From Diprion similis (taxonomy: Eukaryota > Arthropoda > Insecta > Hymenoptera > Diprionidae), in NCBI RefSeq assembly GCF_021155765.1, contig NC_060106.1, forward strand, positions 20,238,031 through 20,302,030: a DNA stretch of 64,000 nt, given 5' to 3'. Shown here one piece after another: positions 1-13,347 of this stretch. The notes under the pieces were generated by a model that saw nothing but the letters and a program-made list of their open reading frames with translations, was not told where the DNA came from and ran no database searches. Within the stretch, counting starts at the first letter, position 1. Every line of letters starts with the position of its first letter. The translations under genes were made by a program, and so were the position numbers.

Positions 1-14
1 TATTCCAATAGGGA

Positions 15-287
15 TGGGGGGCAAAACGGGGTACTTAAAGAAATACTTAGTTTTTGAGGACTCAAATACGCTGAATCCTTTGTTTTTTTAATTGTAACCA
101 AAGAAAACAAAAATGATTTTCAGTTATCAGGGAAAAACAAAATTTTTCTAAATTCAAAATAATACTCAATAATATTTGTAGAAGTAATTTTTCACTATTT
201 AAATAACATTTTGAAAAACAATGATTTTTTATACAATTTTAAGGGTATCCCATTTTGCCCCCTACCCCGTTTTACCCACCCCTCCCG
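15..287. mobile_element. short element with inverted GC-rich ends
   Basis: A G-rich block near 15-33 (containing GGGGCAAAACGGGGTA) and a C-rich block at 253-287 (containing TTTTGCCCCCTACCCCG) are approximate reverse complements, with AT-rich DNA between them. This arrangement fits a small non-autonomous DNA transposon. The left end is close to the window edge, so the true boundary and any target-site duplication cannot be judged. No coding content is associated. Confidence 0.4.
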
Positions 288-585
288 TATATAATATATC
301 ATATTATTTATTTATTTCTTTGGTTAAATCTATTGAATTCGGAGAAGGTCATCTGAAAAAAATGAAGACGCAATTTTACCCTATTAAGAAAAAACCGTTG
401 AAAAAATCTACGGGAATAATAACGCAAATGACAGTAAACTCGACTGAAATAGCATCCGTACTCTGTAACTGTGATGAACATGAGCAAGTAGGAACACTGC
501 GGTCTGCAAGCTATGAAGATGTCAACAAATGGAGAAAAGGTTTTATAATTGTAAGAAACAAAATGATCAAACTCAAAAGATGTTT

Positions 586-987
586 TAAAAATCCGAAATG
601 GTGGATCCAATATGGCGGATAAGATTTTCAAATTTAATCAGATTTAGTCAAAGAATTCTATATAGTGGTTTTCGGTATTGGTGATTACAAATCTGAAATC
701 AAGTTCTAAGAATTCAAGATGGTGGATCCAACATGGTGGACGAAAATTTCAAATGTGATCGAATTCGGTCAAAGACTCTATGCGGGGGTTTTTGGAGTCG
801 CTAATATGATTCGGCATACTGAATTTTGAAAATCTAATTTTAGATTTGTAATCAACGACCCAAAAAAATGAATTATTCCAACAATCTTGACGTTTATTTC
901 AATCGCTTTGTTTCTAACCATAATAATTTACGATACATCGCCATAATTACTCTTGATGAGTATTGAAACCTGAGACTCAAAGGGTTA
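586..987. repeat. dispersed repeat, copy A (121-bp internal units)
   Basis: Two tandem units of about 121 bp each carry an ATGGTGGATCCAA-type core (about 598 and 719), followed by an AATTTCAAA...GGTCAAA stretch and a 'ttttgg-gtcgct' stretch. A fragment of the same unit in reverse orientation follows at about 826-870, and the block ends near an AAAGGGTTAA motif at 979-988. Related copies lie at 6765-7055, 16557-17028 and 43184-43715. The structure suggests a non-autonomous element family. The class is not assigned. Confidence 0.6.
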
Positions 988-3900
988 ACCTAACATTTCT
1001 CGAATTTTTTCCGTAAAACGTGTGAAGATTTTCTCAACGAAAAAAGTGAGTCTAAAAAAATTCTCATCATGTAAAAACACGAGAGTTTAACCATTTTGAA
1101 CAAACCTTTTCTCGAATTACTGACATCTTAGCTTGCGTTCTTCAATTTTACTCAGATTTATTTCCAAGCATAGTATATATGTTGTTTCATTCAAATTCAC
1201 TATCATTGGCGCGAATAACATTTCTGAAATTTTTTTAATCGGTTTTGTTCTTCTTCCTAAACTCGACTCTACGTATACATATATGCTTACCGTACATTAA
1301 AATATATCTATACATGTTTACTTTCGGAGATATAATTTCGGCGGGAAAAAACGTGACGATATTTCGAGGAAAAATTGCAAAACTCTTCGGCCAATTTTTC
1401 GGACAAGCCTTTAACCCTGCAACGCGAAGTTGGCGATGGAACACCCGGTAACCCCGACGGCACATAGTCCAGGTCGTAAACACATGAAGCAGAGAGACAG
1501 ATAGATATCAGTGGCCATTTGACTCTTGACCCTTGACGGTGGCCTATGTGCCCATCGGAGTAATAGCTCTTCGAGTGGATTCCGCAGTTGCGCTTTGTCG
1601 TCCGCTTCGTTCGTGCGATAAAAAAACCGGCTGCGGCAAGTTTTTGACGTTGCGATTTGACTTTCAAAAAAAGTTCGGTTTCCAAATAAATATAATTCTC
1701 GAAACAAGTCTGGCTCGCGTGAAAAGGACGATGAAAAATCCGTGAACTTAGAGAGAACGGCGCCGCGTTTTCTTTGCGCAATCAGACTGCCAAACGATTT
1801 TCCCCCGCTTCCGTTTCCCTCTATTGCGTAATCGGAATAACGAGAAACTGAAATCCCGCTGCCAATATTGCGACGACCAATTTACCCTTTTCATTCGATC
1901 CGCTGCCGCATCTGCAGCGATGATAGTTAAAGCGGAAATCGCGATCCTGCAATGCCTTATGGGAAATTACAACACAAAGATTTGAATGCAGGTTTGATTC
2001 AATAACGACCTGGATAATGAAAGGTGAACTTTTTACCCCTGATTGTGAGTGAATTTGCATCTAATTATTTCCTGCAGTGAGATACAACGGAAAAAGTTTG
2101 CTTTCCACCGAGCTTCGACACGTGTCTAATTAAGAAGTGCGTCATCGGTATTCCCAGATACAGCGATTGGACTCGCAGATTTTTTTCAGGTGCGTACGAT
2201 GATAAAGTTGCATAATTTAATGTATTGGCTTTTAGTAAAGTTGCTCTGGTAACCGTGCAATGATATTCGTTTCGCACGATTTTTATGAAACAAATTTGCA
2301 CGTTGCATAATTCACGGAATTTAATTGGGTGGCCTTTAAAATCTAAAATGCTAGACTGGTAAAATGATGGTAAAGTCGTTTTTTAAGAATTTTCAAATTC
2401 AATTCCAAGGAAATTGTAATAATGATGGAGAACAGAATGCAGAACTTGTATGCTTGGTCTGGTTGTTTTTGGAATTGAATATAATGAGAAAATTGAATGA
2501 ATAAAAAATAGCATCATTTTTGCATATTTCACTCGCTCTTCTCTAAAGTTATTGTGAAAAAGGGGAAAACAAAATCCTTGCACTACCATTACCTGGTAAT
2601 AATATACAAGCTGTTTTGTTTCATGCCAGTGGAGAGCCTCAAACGCTGTTTCACATTTAATGAGCAATTAGAGAAGACGCTGTTGAAAAATGAGACGACT
2701 AAAAATCCCTGTTTAATGAACTTGGCAAGGCATTGAATCTATCCCATTGACTGATACATTTAAGGAATTAAAAGTGAAGAAAAAAAGACTAGCCTCACTC
2801 GACTGAAAATAATTTGAAAGTGAGGAATTCGGAGAATGACAGAAGTATGGATAGACACGGATTGAAAATAATTCGGACAAAATTGGTTCAAAGCTGGACT
2901 CGGGCGAATATGAATGAAAAATGTCTCTAATTAATTTTCCTTCGGCACGGAGAGTATTTTTTGTATAAAACACGGAGATGTACAATCCGATTAAATTATC
3001 GAAGTGAACGGTATAATTTTTAAACCAATTAGAAAAAGGTTTTTTTTTTTTTCTCTTTGTGTAGAAATACGGGATTAAAATCGTCGCGTAATCTTAATCC
3101 ATTGAAATTATTATTCTAAATCATGTAAGCTGGGGGAAGTAAGTCGAACGAGATCAAATCTAGGCTCCACTTCCAAACTTAACGAAAACGTGATGAATAA
3201 AATTTCACATACGTAACGACTAAAACAATTCCATGGTTATCCACTGAATCATGTAAGCTGAGACGAATTACCGAGGAACTGAAGAATCGATGGATTTCCA
3301 TCATTACTGACAGCTCGGCGCTAACAAGGTGTCGATCCCTCCAGTAGATACCGTTTCTGAATAATCATTTCGTACGTGTGTTGCAAAAATCTACCGTAGC
3401 TACGCAGCCTGCGCAGAAAATCGTTGCAAATTCGTTCGGAGCTCCGTTTGACAATATTCTAATTACGAATCGCATTGAGGAAGTTGGTCGGCCAAAATTC
3501 AATATTTTTTATATATAAATTTTGTCAGAAAATAGTCGTACATCGATTATTTATAAAATTATTACGTTGTAAGAATACGACGCTTTACTTCAAATCGTTA
3601 CAAAATGATTAAAACTCCAGTAAATTCGTTCGATTTCACTTCTAAATGCTTAATTACATTCAGAAGATAGTACTTTCTACAAAATCGAACTGTAAAATGA
3701 ATTTTACAATATCGAATCGATATAGATCGCGATCAACAACTGGCAAGTTTTTAGCCTTAAAAATTTTCAGTTTATCATTTTTTATCCCCGTTGAAAAACC
3801 GGGAAAAAATGTTAACCGAATCCGAGTGAATATCGTCGTGAAGGATTATTTTCTCTTCCATCTTTCTGGAAGAAGCTAAGAGAAGACTGCATTTAATTAC

Positions 3901-5511
3901 CGTGATTTTCGGCACTTGTCTAACTACGCAACCGATCTATTATACGTGTCCTTGCCTCTTGACTCTGTGGCCAATATCGCGGATCGTTTCGTAAAAAAAT
4001 ATGTTTACATATAATAATCGTATCCAATCCCCATCTAAATACATATAAATAAGAACGGGCCGTTGATTATTGGCTCGCCGACGTTTTATGACACACACTT
4101 TTTTGTGTATAAGTATAAGTCGACGTTGCACGCGGCTTGTCGGTGTTTCTAACCGATTAGATAAACCGCCTCGCGGTTTTATAAAATATATATATATATC
4201 TATATATACGCATGAAAGAATGGGCGGCAAATATACGTATATGTATAATCTACGTGAAACAAACAACAATTCTCCTGCAGGACAGTGTCTATGTATTATG
4301 TTTATGCGTTAATACATTATACACATACAAATTCGTACAACAGTGTGGAGTGTATGATGTATACGTACGATATCGAGTTCATCGGGCATAAACACGCATC
4401 GATTTAACCCTATTTCACCGTTCCTGTTATGTCTCCCTTTTCGCTTCCCAGTCACGCGAGAGCTTTCGAATATAAGTGCTTTCGGAGCTTGCACAAGCTC
4501 GACGTTATTCCGTCGCAGAAGTAAACGTGGAATTGATTTTCCTCTCTTAGATCGCAACCTCTGTGTCACAAGGATAAGAACCTTATTGGATTTGTTAGAA
4601 ATTTTTTGTAAAAATTGGGAAGGGTGGACGAATTTTCGAATCGTACTTTATTCCAGGAATAATTTCCTTGTCATAATTTTCAATATTTAAAATGGAAAAT
4701 TTGTATGATGTTAACTAGTTATTATACAAGAATGGTTCACAAGGTTGTTCTGCGACCGGAGATCATCCTCGATTTTTCCCCTTAGAGGAAAGCTATATCC
4801 GAAAAAGAAAATGTAAAATTTGGATATTTCAACCTAACGATGCCACACCGGTTTCCCACGATCGATATCGTCACATTCCATGTCAGTTTCAGATTTTCCT
4901 GTATCAAAGCTGTTAGTGAAGCGCTCCACATCACAGAACTGAAAATCACGTTTTTCCGCAGAATTTTATTAACATCTGAAAAGGATTCGTAGCATATTAA
5001 AAAGCTCTACAGTTTCGCATCAAACAACTCTTAATTTGTATAGTTAGTTGAATTTGCAAGAAATATGGCTTTATATTTTTCGGCAATTCATTAAGAGGGA
5101 ATAATATGCTACTTTTGCCCCTTTTTTCAGGTGAAAAAAGTTAACATTATGGATGAGTCGGGAATAATAATTATACCAGGAAATTTTTACTTTGGTCTAT
5201 TGTGAGGGTGAAAAACAACAGTTTAAAAAATCTCTATTCATGTTATTTGTTCCAATAATGATCGACGGGAATAAAACGACGTCTTACTGTGTGACAGAGA
5301 TGAATCTGAGAAAATTCGAATGATACAAGCTGGGACCTCATAATTTGATAAAAGGTTTTGTACTTAGAGCGTTCAAAATAATTATACTGTGGTGTTTTTG
5401 ATTCGAGTCTGATATATTTAGGCTTATTTTGTTGACCAAAAGATCTCCAAAAATCGTCTGAAAAATATTTTACAAACACTTATCTCTGTACTGGATAAAA
5501 AGAGGTCTGTG

Positions 5512-5515
<4 letters not shown>

Positions 5516-5545
<30 letters not shown>
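5516..5545. repeat. (TA)15 microsatellite
   Basis: Uninterrupted TA dinucleotide run in intergenic DNA. Similar TA tracts occur at 9293-9321, 38273-38301, 38971-39038 and 39579-39600. Confidence 0.95.
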
Positions 5546-5546
<1 letters not shown>

Positions 5547-6764
5547 TATAACTGTACTATATTATAAGATTTCTTTGATGTTTTGCAGACATCTTGTGGA
5601 GATCTGATCAACGAGTCAATTGAGCACAAAAACATTAGAATCGTATAAAAACGACAGAGTTTAATTATTTTTATCGTTCTAATTGTAAAACCTTTTCTTA
5701 AATTATTCTTGAATTATTCGTACCTTGACTCATGTTATTCGAATTTGCACAAAATTATGTTCCACGATAGCAGCAGGGATGTTGTTTCATTGAATTTCAT
5801 TATTCTTGGGGAAAATAAAATTGCTAAAACTTTGTCAAACGGTTTATCCGCTTTTCAAACTTTTCCCTCAGACGCTTAGATCGATTCACTCGTAACTTCA
5901 AACCTTCTTAGAACTAACAAAGACTTCCTACAAAGTGGTCTAAAGTAGCGACCAAAAGCCCAATAAGACAACGAGAGCTGGGTTAAAATTCAATTACTTA
6001 TCACCGGATGAAATGTTGCCTCTGGCAATCATCTCACTCTGTGTCTATTGTTATATTTGACCGGCTCCTGACCTCATTAGTCTTAGTTCCTAAAACAGAT
6101 TTACAGGGTCCTTAAATTCTGGCCAGCACTGAGGAGAATCACGAAGAGGTTTGCGAGTAAGGCGACACCGAGCGACAAACCAGGTCAGAAGTCACCTTAT
6201 ATCCTCTTAATAAGCATCCAACTTTCTTGCTGCAAGAGTGAAAAGTTCCCGGTACGTAATAATTATCAGGAGCGTAATTATCCTGGTGATTCCAACGAAT
6301 AATCCAACTTCCAAACCGGGAGTACTATTATCCGCAAGATACCTAATTTCCGGGAAAAGTTGTTAAGGTGTTCCGAGCGTGGAGTCACGTGACCGATTCA
6401 AGGAGTAATACGGAAATCCATCTCATTCCTTCATAAATCTTCGATTTTATTTGAAATTTTTTGTGATGTGATCGCTTTGGTCTTACAAAGAGTGTTTTGG
6501 TCATTTAGCACTGATGTATTATCGTATGAATTAAAAATTGAACAATTATATGCAAAATTTAACCTCAATGTCCGTCTCGCGGCGAAATAAATAGATAAAA
6601 GATCTGTACGATATTTATTCAGCCCTAACTGACCAGAGCACACTTCCCGAGAATGGCAGGATCATTTTTTGAAAAATAGTAAATTGATTCAAAGTTTTAT
6701 TAAACAATGAGATATATTTTCGTGAAAACTCTTAAGTCGATCACGTGCCGCTACGATTTAAACG

Positions 6765-7055
6765 CCTCAACCCTTTTTGGCCTGAAGTTTGTTCCTCGGA
6801 GTTTTTGGGGTCGCTGATTACGAATCTGACGTCAGACTTGATTAGCTTCTAAATCCAAGATGGCGGATGTAGAATCTAAAAAAATTATCAAAATTCGACG
6901 ATCCTGCCCGAAACTTGTTATTCGGGGATTTTTGGGGTTATACGAAGTAACAAAGATCAATTGAAGTTGTATAAAATAAACTGTGATAAGGCTAGCACAT
7001 AGAAGTTTCTGGGGTAGGACGCTGAGCATCCCTGCACTGTTGTTGAAAGGGTTAA
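6765..7055. mobile_element. dispersed repeat, copy B, with CAACCCTTT ends
   Basis: A block of about 290 bp begins near CAACCCTTTTT and ends near GAAAGGGTTAAG, which are approximate inverted ends. Inside is the unit seen in copies A, C and D: 'tttttggggtcgctgattacg', then a short AT-rich stretch, then AAGATGGCGGAT. It looks like the most compact copy of this family in the window. No reading frame is conserved. Confidence 0.55.
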
Positions 7056-7400
7056 GGTCGGCCATTTGCATTTATCGGACCTTGAGGATTCGACGCCGTT
7101 TCACTCCTTTCACCCTAATAATAATTGAATAAAACGTATGAGGAGCAGCCGATGGAAAAGAAGCGATAAACATGAAGCTGGTTAGACCGCAATAATGAGG
7201 ATCTAGATAAACCGTGAACTTGACCAATCGTGGCGAATCGCGATTGCCGCGCTAGAAAAATTGCGAAGTAAAATACTAGACGCGTAGAAATTCGTGCGTT
7301 TTGATGAAGGTTCGCTTTTTTGTGTTCACCTTGTTTGGCCCTCGCGTGTTTCTCCCGCACATCTCGACGGTGTACAAATTTTTTCCCCCATATCATAGAA

Positions 7401-7404
<4 letters not shown>

Positions 7405-7442
<38 letters not shown>
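7405..7442. repeat. (AG)19 microsatellite
   Basis: Pure AG dinucleotide run in intergenic DNA. A shorter AG tract lies at about 28397-28415. Confidence 0.95.
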
Positions 7443-7448
<6 letters not shown>

Positions 7449-7648
7449 TTTGTTCTATCTATTTTTATTTTATCCTAAATAGAATCCAATCTGACGCATA
7501 TTAAAGTTGATTCAATTCAAAAGTAATGCAAAATTTTTCACCGCTATAAAAAATAAGCAAACAAAGTAATAGTATTATTTATACTGACAAACAGTTTATT
7601 TACACTCAACTTCCACGTAAGAAGGTGTCCATTACGTGTGCTCAAAAT

Positions 7649-7673
7649 GGGGGGGGGGGGGGGGGGGGGGGGG
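7649..7673. repeat. poly-G run of 25
   Basis: Twenty-five consecutive G residues, unusual in such AT-rich DNA. Its length is probably unreliable in the assembly, and G-quadruplex formation is possible in principle. Confidence 0.9.
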
Positions 7674-8472
7674 TAAACGAAAACTTCACGTCGGAAAATA
7701 TACATTATTTTAACAAATAATATTTTGTATTAAAAAATCAGTCTCGGGCATAAACAATATTAAGTATAAATCATATGAAATAAATTTAATTATTTAAAAA
7801 TCACAGAGTAAATTTCAGGGGAGGGTCATAATTAAAAAAAAAATTATTAATGGACAGTAATTAATGGACGCCTCCTAATGAACACGCGGGGATACAATAT
7901 CGCAAGGTCATCGGATTCGCATTTTCAGGTTCACCCTCCTTCACTGTAGGGTCCATTTCCTCCTCCACACATGTTCACAGCATCCTCTCCATTTCCGAGA
8001 TTCGGAGCTCCGCCTATCCTGTATTATATGTCCGACCAGATAGCGTAACAAGTACTTGTAAAGTAATCACCACTCGTAATCCATCTCCGTTGCACTCCCT
8101 CTTTGTTGTACAAGTCGTACATTTTATTGATTTGTTAAATTATTTTACATAGAATCAACGGAACGAGTGATTACTGTGACTCATTCGTATTTGTAATTAA
8201 TCTTTGCCTTTTTTTTTTGTATATCAAAGCATGCGATTCTTCCATTTCTAAATGTAAATATTAATTGCAGATGTGTAATATAATGTAAGAAAACGATGAA
8301 ATCGAACATCATGCAAGTCAACGAGTTTTAACCACGAATTAAAACAGTAAATTAATTATTTTTTACCATTTTTTTCTTATACATCTGTTCATCACCTTGT
8401 CCGTAGCGTAACTCGAAAATTGTACAAATGTTTTGAATTTTTTACCAATCTAGTCTTAATAAACATAAGGTG

Positions 8473-8538
8473 TATTCTTTTAAAAGTTATTTGAGGTCGA
8501 ACATTAACAAAGGACCTCAAATAACTTTTGAAGGAGTA
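8473..8538 (+). repeat. precursor-like stem-loop
   Basis: A perfect 17-bp stem (AAAAGTTATTTGAGGTC at 8482-8498 against its exact complement at 8513-8529) closes a 14-nt loop. Reading the + strand as RNA, pairing continues outward for nine more positions (8473-8481 with 8530-8538) if G-U pairs are allowed, giving about 26 bp in all. The size resembles a microRNA precursor. However, the flanking sequence to about 8790 has the look of repetitive DNA, so a palindromic transposon core is an equal or better explanation. Confidence 0.45.
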
Positions 8539-9555
8539 GATTTATCGTAAAATGACAAGAGACCTTTTTTGTAGAACGTTCAAACTCCTACAAAAACATT
8601 TTTACGAATTTTCTGTACTACGCGTCGTTATCTAGTTATAAAAATCGCAAGGAGCAAGAACCATTTTTGCCATGTTATTCTTATGGAAAGTACAAAATCG
8701 CGATGAGGCACTTCTTAGTATTGAAATTAAGAGCTCCCATTTTAACAGGAGCCTTTTTTAGTTATCCTGAACAATATTTTCAGTATATTTTTCAAAAAAA
8801 AAAATAGTCAATTTTTTTGATACAGTCTAATATATATATATATATATAATTCTTCCTTGTTTGTGCCGTCGGAGAATGTCAGATCGTTTGAAAATTGCAT
8901 ATTTCCATAAGGGAAAGGAAAATGATTAAGGGATGGAAAAAACTGAAGTAGTAAAAAGAGAAAACGACAAGACACGTCAGGCGCGCGTCGAGATTCCGCG
9001 GTTTTGCGCTGGCGCTGAAAACGACGCACTCACTCGGATTCTGAACCAGAGGCATAAGTATAATGGCTTCAGTTGTGTCACGCAGCCCAACCAGTTCGGA
9101 ACAGGTTGTTGTAATATTATCTTACCGAGCCTTTGACAACCGGCCGACATTCTATACGTCATCGACATCGTCCTTAAATGGGAGTGTATATAATATATAC
9201 ATACATATATACATACACATATATATAAATATATATATATATATGTATACATAAATGGATATGAAATGATCGAAATTCTTTAATCAATTATCATTATATA
9301 TATATATATATATATATATATACGTAAGATGCGTACTTTCGTTTTCTTTGCATAGCTAAAATTCTCGAAATTTTATTGTATTTGTTTTTTTTTTTTCTTT
9401 GAGAATGAAAAATGAATAAATAAAATCTGATAAGCGCAGGAAATAGAAGTCATCGAGCGATTTTCCGAATTCGTTTTCTTTTCATGTAGATACATAATAT
9501 ATTATATACATACTCAATTCGTCAAGTAATTCGTTTTTTATGAGTTTTTACGGTC

Positions 9556-9559
<4 letters not shown>

Positions 9560-9586
<27 letters not shown>
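9560..9586. repeat. poly-T run of 27
   Basis: Uninterrupted T homopolymer. Other long homopolymers are an A run at 24394-24427 (34 bases) and a T run at 58012-58039 (28 bases). They may be retroposon tails, but no retroposon body is recognisable beside them. Confidence 0.9.
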
Positions 9587-11255
9587 GACGAGGATTGGAA
9601 TACGGCAAAATCGTATATACATATACAATTTTATGAAGCGTTATATTGTTTGTCCAAAAAAAACACTTTCTATCCGGAGTATTTATCGCATTTTAATATG
9701 TTATTTAAATTATTTTCTCATATAAGTATATATTAATTGAGCGTATAAATTGTTTTTGTTGAAAACTGAGCTTGTAGAAAATTCAACTCAATTATCTGAC
9801 CTATATATGTAATTATCACGGAGAGATTATTCTCGTTTTAGTTTTTTTTTTTTTTTTTGAATTTTTTTTTTCTTTTACTCTTTGTAACCAAAAACGTGTG
9901 TTATTGCACAGGGAATCCGGAAGACGAATCTTACATCTATGGTATACTCAATGGAAAAAAGTAACACAAGCAATCGTTCAACTCTGTTTACTTACGCATA
10001 GAGTTATTGCATTGATGCGGTACAGGGAAATATAAATTTTATCCAATCGATGTAGATGTATATACGTATATATTTATGTATAATAAATCCTGTATAGAAT
10101 TTAAACAATTTATTTTGAGAACGTAAATAAGTGATGCAATCCGAGTATCGTATCGGTGTTGGACAAAATTACGTTTTAGAATCGAGAGAGAGCCTCTCAA
10201 GATACGCGATTCTCGAAGATATGATGTTAATTAATATCAGCGAAGGGAATGCCGTTAATTTGTTTATATAATATGAAGAATTAAGAAAAAGTGCGTAACT
10301 TCGATAATTTAATTAAGGGTAGATCGTCTCATGAAAATAATATAATTTTTTAATTTTTTAAAAAATTCTCGAAATTTGATTAATAAAATAAACAATTTAT
10401 AAATCAACGCCGGTCAAATTTCTTGTGCAATATTTATCCAAAGAACGTTTAGACTTGAAACTAAGTGTTATAAATGGGACAGTGGTGGGTGTGAAGAATT
10501 GCAGTATATAGAGAAGAAGAAGAGAGTGAATGCCATGTAAACGAAGACACGCGCACGTCTAAACTTTAAGGTAAATTATCGCAGTTTCAATTTCAACCTG
10601 CATCATATCGATTTTTGCAAACACGAGTAGTGGTTTTCAATCGTGAACGTATATCTGTTTACTTATCGAACCCGTTAGTTCTCCCTCGAACACAATGCAG
10701 CGAAACGGGCAATAAAACGCACCCGTGTACACAAAACGGTAAAAATTTAGGGTCCGTGTATCAATTCAGGTGGTTTTTTACCCCCGGCGAAAAGGCAGAA
10801 GAGATATTTACTCTTCGACAGGGAATCGGCGTCGGTTGCGAGAAAAAAAAAAGTTCTTTTCATTAAAAACTTGACGTCGTTTGTTGATCTGATGGTCGAA
10901 TTTCGCGTCTTGTGATCATCCGTCATGTCATTAAATAGAGGCAGAAATTGATACATTGAATATCCTTGATCTTGAGAACTAAGATCGAGAATTTCTGATC
11001 AGTTTCAGAATAAAAATTTTGAAATTTGGTAATTTCCGTCGTAACTAAGTTCACGGTTTGGAACATTGTTGATCGGCTGTTTGTCTAGAGAACTACGTGT
11101 AATTACTGTCAATCAAATATCAGCTTTCAGTCGACTTCGGACTCTGCATTCCAAAGATAATTATACCTGCAACACAAGCTCTCAAAGACAAAGACGCAAA
11201 TAAATAGTTTCCGGAACGTGAAAATGCGCACAAAGTTTGACAAAAAATAGTCTCT

Positions 11256-11692
11256 TAAGGGGGTATTTTGGTCTAGAGGCTTAAATTTCAGGCATTTTTC
11301 TAAGTGAGATGAAAAAGAAATAGAAAACATTTCGACTATCCATTTTTTTACAAAACCTTTATTGACGTTTCAAGAATACAAAACAAACAAACAAAATCGA
11401 TATACAAAGAACATTTCCACCAAATTTCAAGTAAATCGGTCTATCAAAACTTGAGATATCATGTCAACCGTATCGAAAAAAGTAGTTTCGAGAAAAACGC
11501 GTTTAAAGTTTCGTTCCGGTCGGACCGGTTTAGTTGGCGCGTCACAAAAATAATTGCAACTCCGAAAATAATTTGAATTTCCAAAAATCCTCTCTGAGGC
11601 TTATTCTTAAAGATCTAAATTTCGACAATACGGAGAAAAAAAATTCAAATTTTTCAAATTTTTCAAATTTCTAGACCAGAATACCCCCTCAA
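11256..11692. mobile_element. MITE-like element, about 436 bp
   Basis: The ends are imperfect inverted repeats: AAGGGGGTATTTTGGTCTAG on the left (from 11258) and the complement of GAGGGGGTATTCTGGTCTAG on the right (to about 11690), matching at roughly 20 of 22 positions. The interior is AT-rich with no open frame. It holds phrases such as a 'caaatttcaagtaaatcgg' block and a 'tcgagaaaaacgcg' block of the kind common in non-autonomous arthropod DNA transposons. I cannot see a clean target-site duplication. Confidence 0.7.
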
Positions 11693-13347
11693 TTCGCCGT
11701 AAGATCTATTCCTAGTAAATTTAGTTCTCATATATGTATATGCGTTAGATAAACATGGATTTGCCTGAGGTGGTGCATTATATTCCGGGAAAAGAGCACA
11801 ATACCCATTGTCAGATCCTCGCGAGTAAACTATTTTCACGATCATCATTTCTAGTTCGCAAAAATGTCCAGAAGTAATAAATGAATTAGCCTAGAACTAG
11901 ATATCCAAACTTTTCCTGACACGTCGTCGAGTATTTTTACAGAGATTTTCCTGGCTAATACGAAAATTAAAATAGATACAAAAAAATTTGACGAATACTT
12001 AATTGCTATCGATGATCTTGTGATGATATTGACGAAAGGAAAAATGTTCACGATTTTTGTGTGGAGTGGATCCTCCTTAGTGGAGTTCAATGAAAACTAA
12101 GGCGGAAACGAATCGCGCCAAATTTCTACTCATACACTTCCTGCTGCGTACGTTTTGCTTCGACGACGTATAACGCGTGGCTCATTAATGTGTGTATAAT
12201 CGACACGAGGTGAATCGCGGGGCGGTTATTTCTGCCAAAGTAAACGAAGGAGCGTGCCTCTTGCAGCTCAACGAAAAGGCGGCGATTAGTTGCCGAAGTG
12301 TTCCTCTCGAGTTCTAGACTCAGCGGGGGTTAGGAAAAGGTTCAGCACCTCGAGCGGATGGAGGTCTGACGATCGGCTTCACCGTTCAAACAAACTTCTA
12401 GTGCACTTGACCTTCCTGCCCGTGTTTAAACAAGCTGAGACCTTAAAAATTCAATCATTTCAAGCTCTTCTTATACTCCGTTCAAATCGCAGATTTGTTA
12501 AGCGTATAAATTAAAGGCTAATTAAAATTGGCTGAACAAATTTTGGAATAAAAATGTAACATTAATTTTCAATCGGTTAATCAAGTGTCTTTCAGTGAAA
12601 CAAGTGCAGGACTTGAGTGCGTCACGCAGGTGATGCTGCTTGAAAATTAGCGAAATTCCATTACGGAAGTTCAAACAAACCGAAGAAGAAAAAGAAGAAT
12701 AAGAAGCAGCTCGGATAAATATTTAGCCGATTGTCGATCACTTGGTCGACTGCATCGATCACCGGAAGAATCTGGCCGAAGCTGATCCGTATCAGAAAAA
12801 ATGCTCGAAAAGATTTCAATCCCTACGTCTAACTTCAGGGCAGTTTCCTCTACGGAATTGGCGATCTTCGCTTTCAATTTAATCAGCTGATTCAATGCTG
12901 TTTTAACCAAATTACCAAGGTTTGAAACGGCGGTGATTCACTCGGGTTGCGATTTCCGTTAGAGAAACGTGAGGCGTCCACCGTGGCGTCGAGGTGCCGA
13001 TACATTACAGGTACCTACGTCTCTCCGTATAACGAGTCCTCTGGGACTTGATTTGATATTGATCACCTGCCAACTTCGCAGGGGTGTTCATTCGGCGTCG
13101 CAGGACTCCCTCTGAGATGTCTAATACGTATAACTCGATATACCTGAGAGTCAATTTCGCGCGGAAGGATCGATATTCTCGATATGCGGATGTAGACTGC
13201 ACCAATTATCCATCAGATATTTTTTCTAACTCGATAAATTTTCACCCCTATAGCTTGTGAAACGCAGAGTGGATTAAATTAGAGTTCGGATGTTGCTTGA
13301 AACTAAAGTACACGTCAATCATTTTGCCAGTACTTTTAATCTCGTTG

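Noticed and set aside
1308-1781. 157-codon minus-strand frame
   Set aside because: No domain or family likeness; overlapping frames are open in both directions, pointing to base composition rather than coding.
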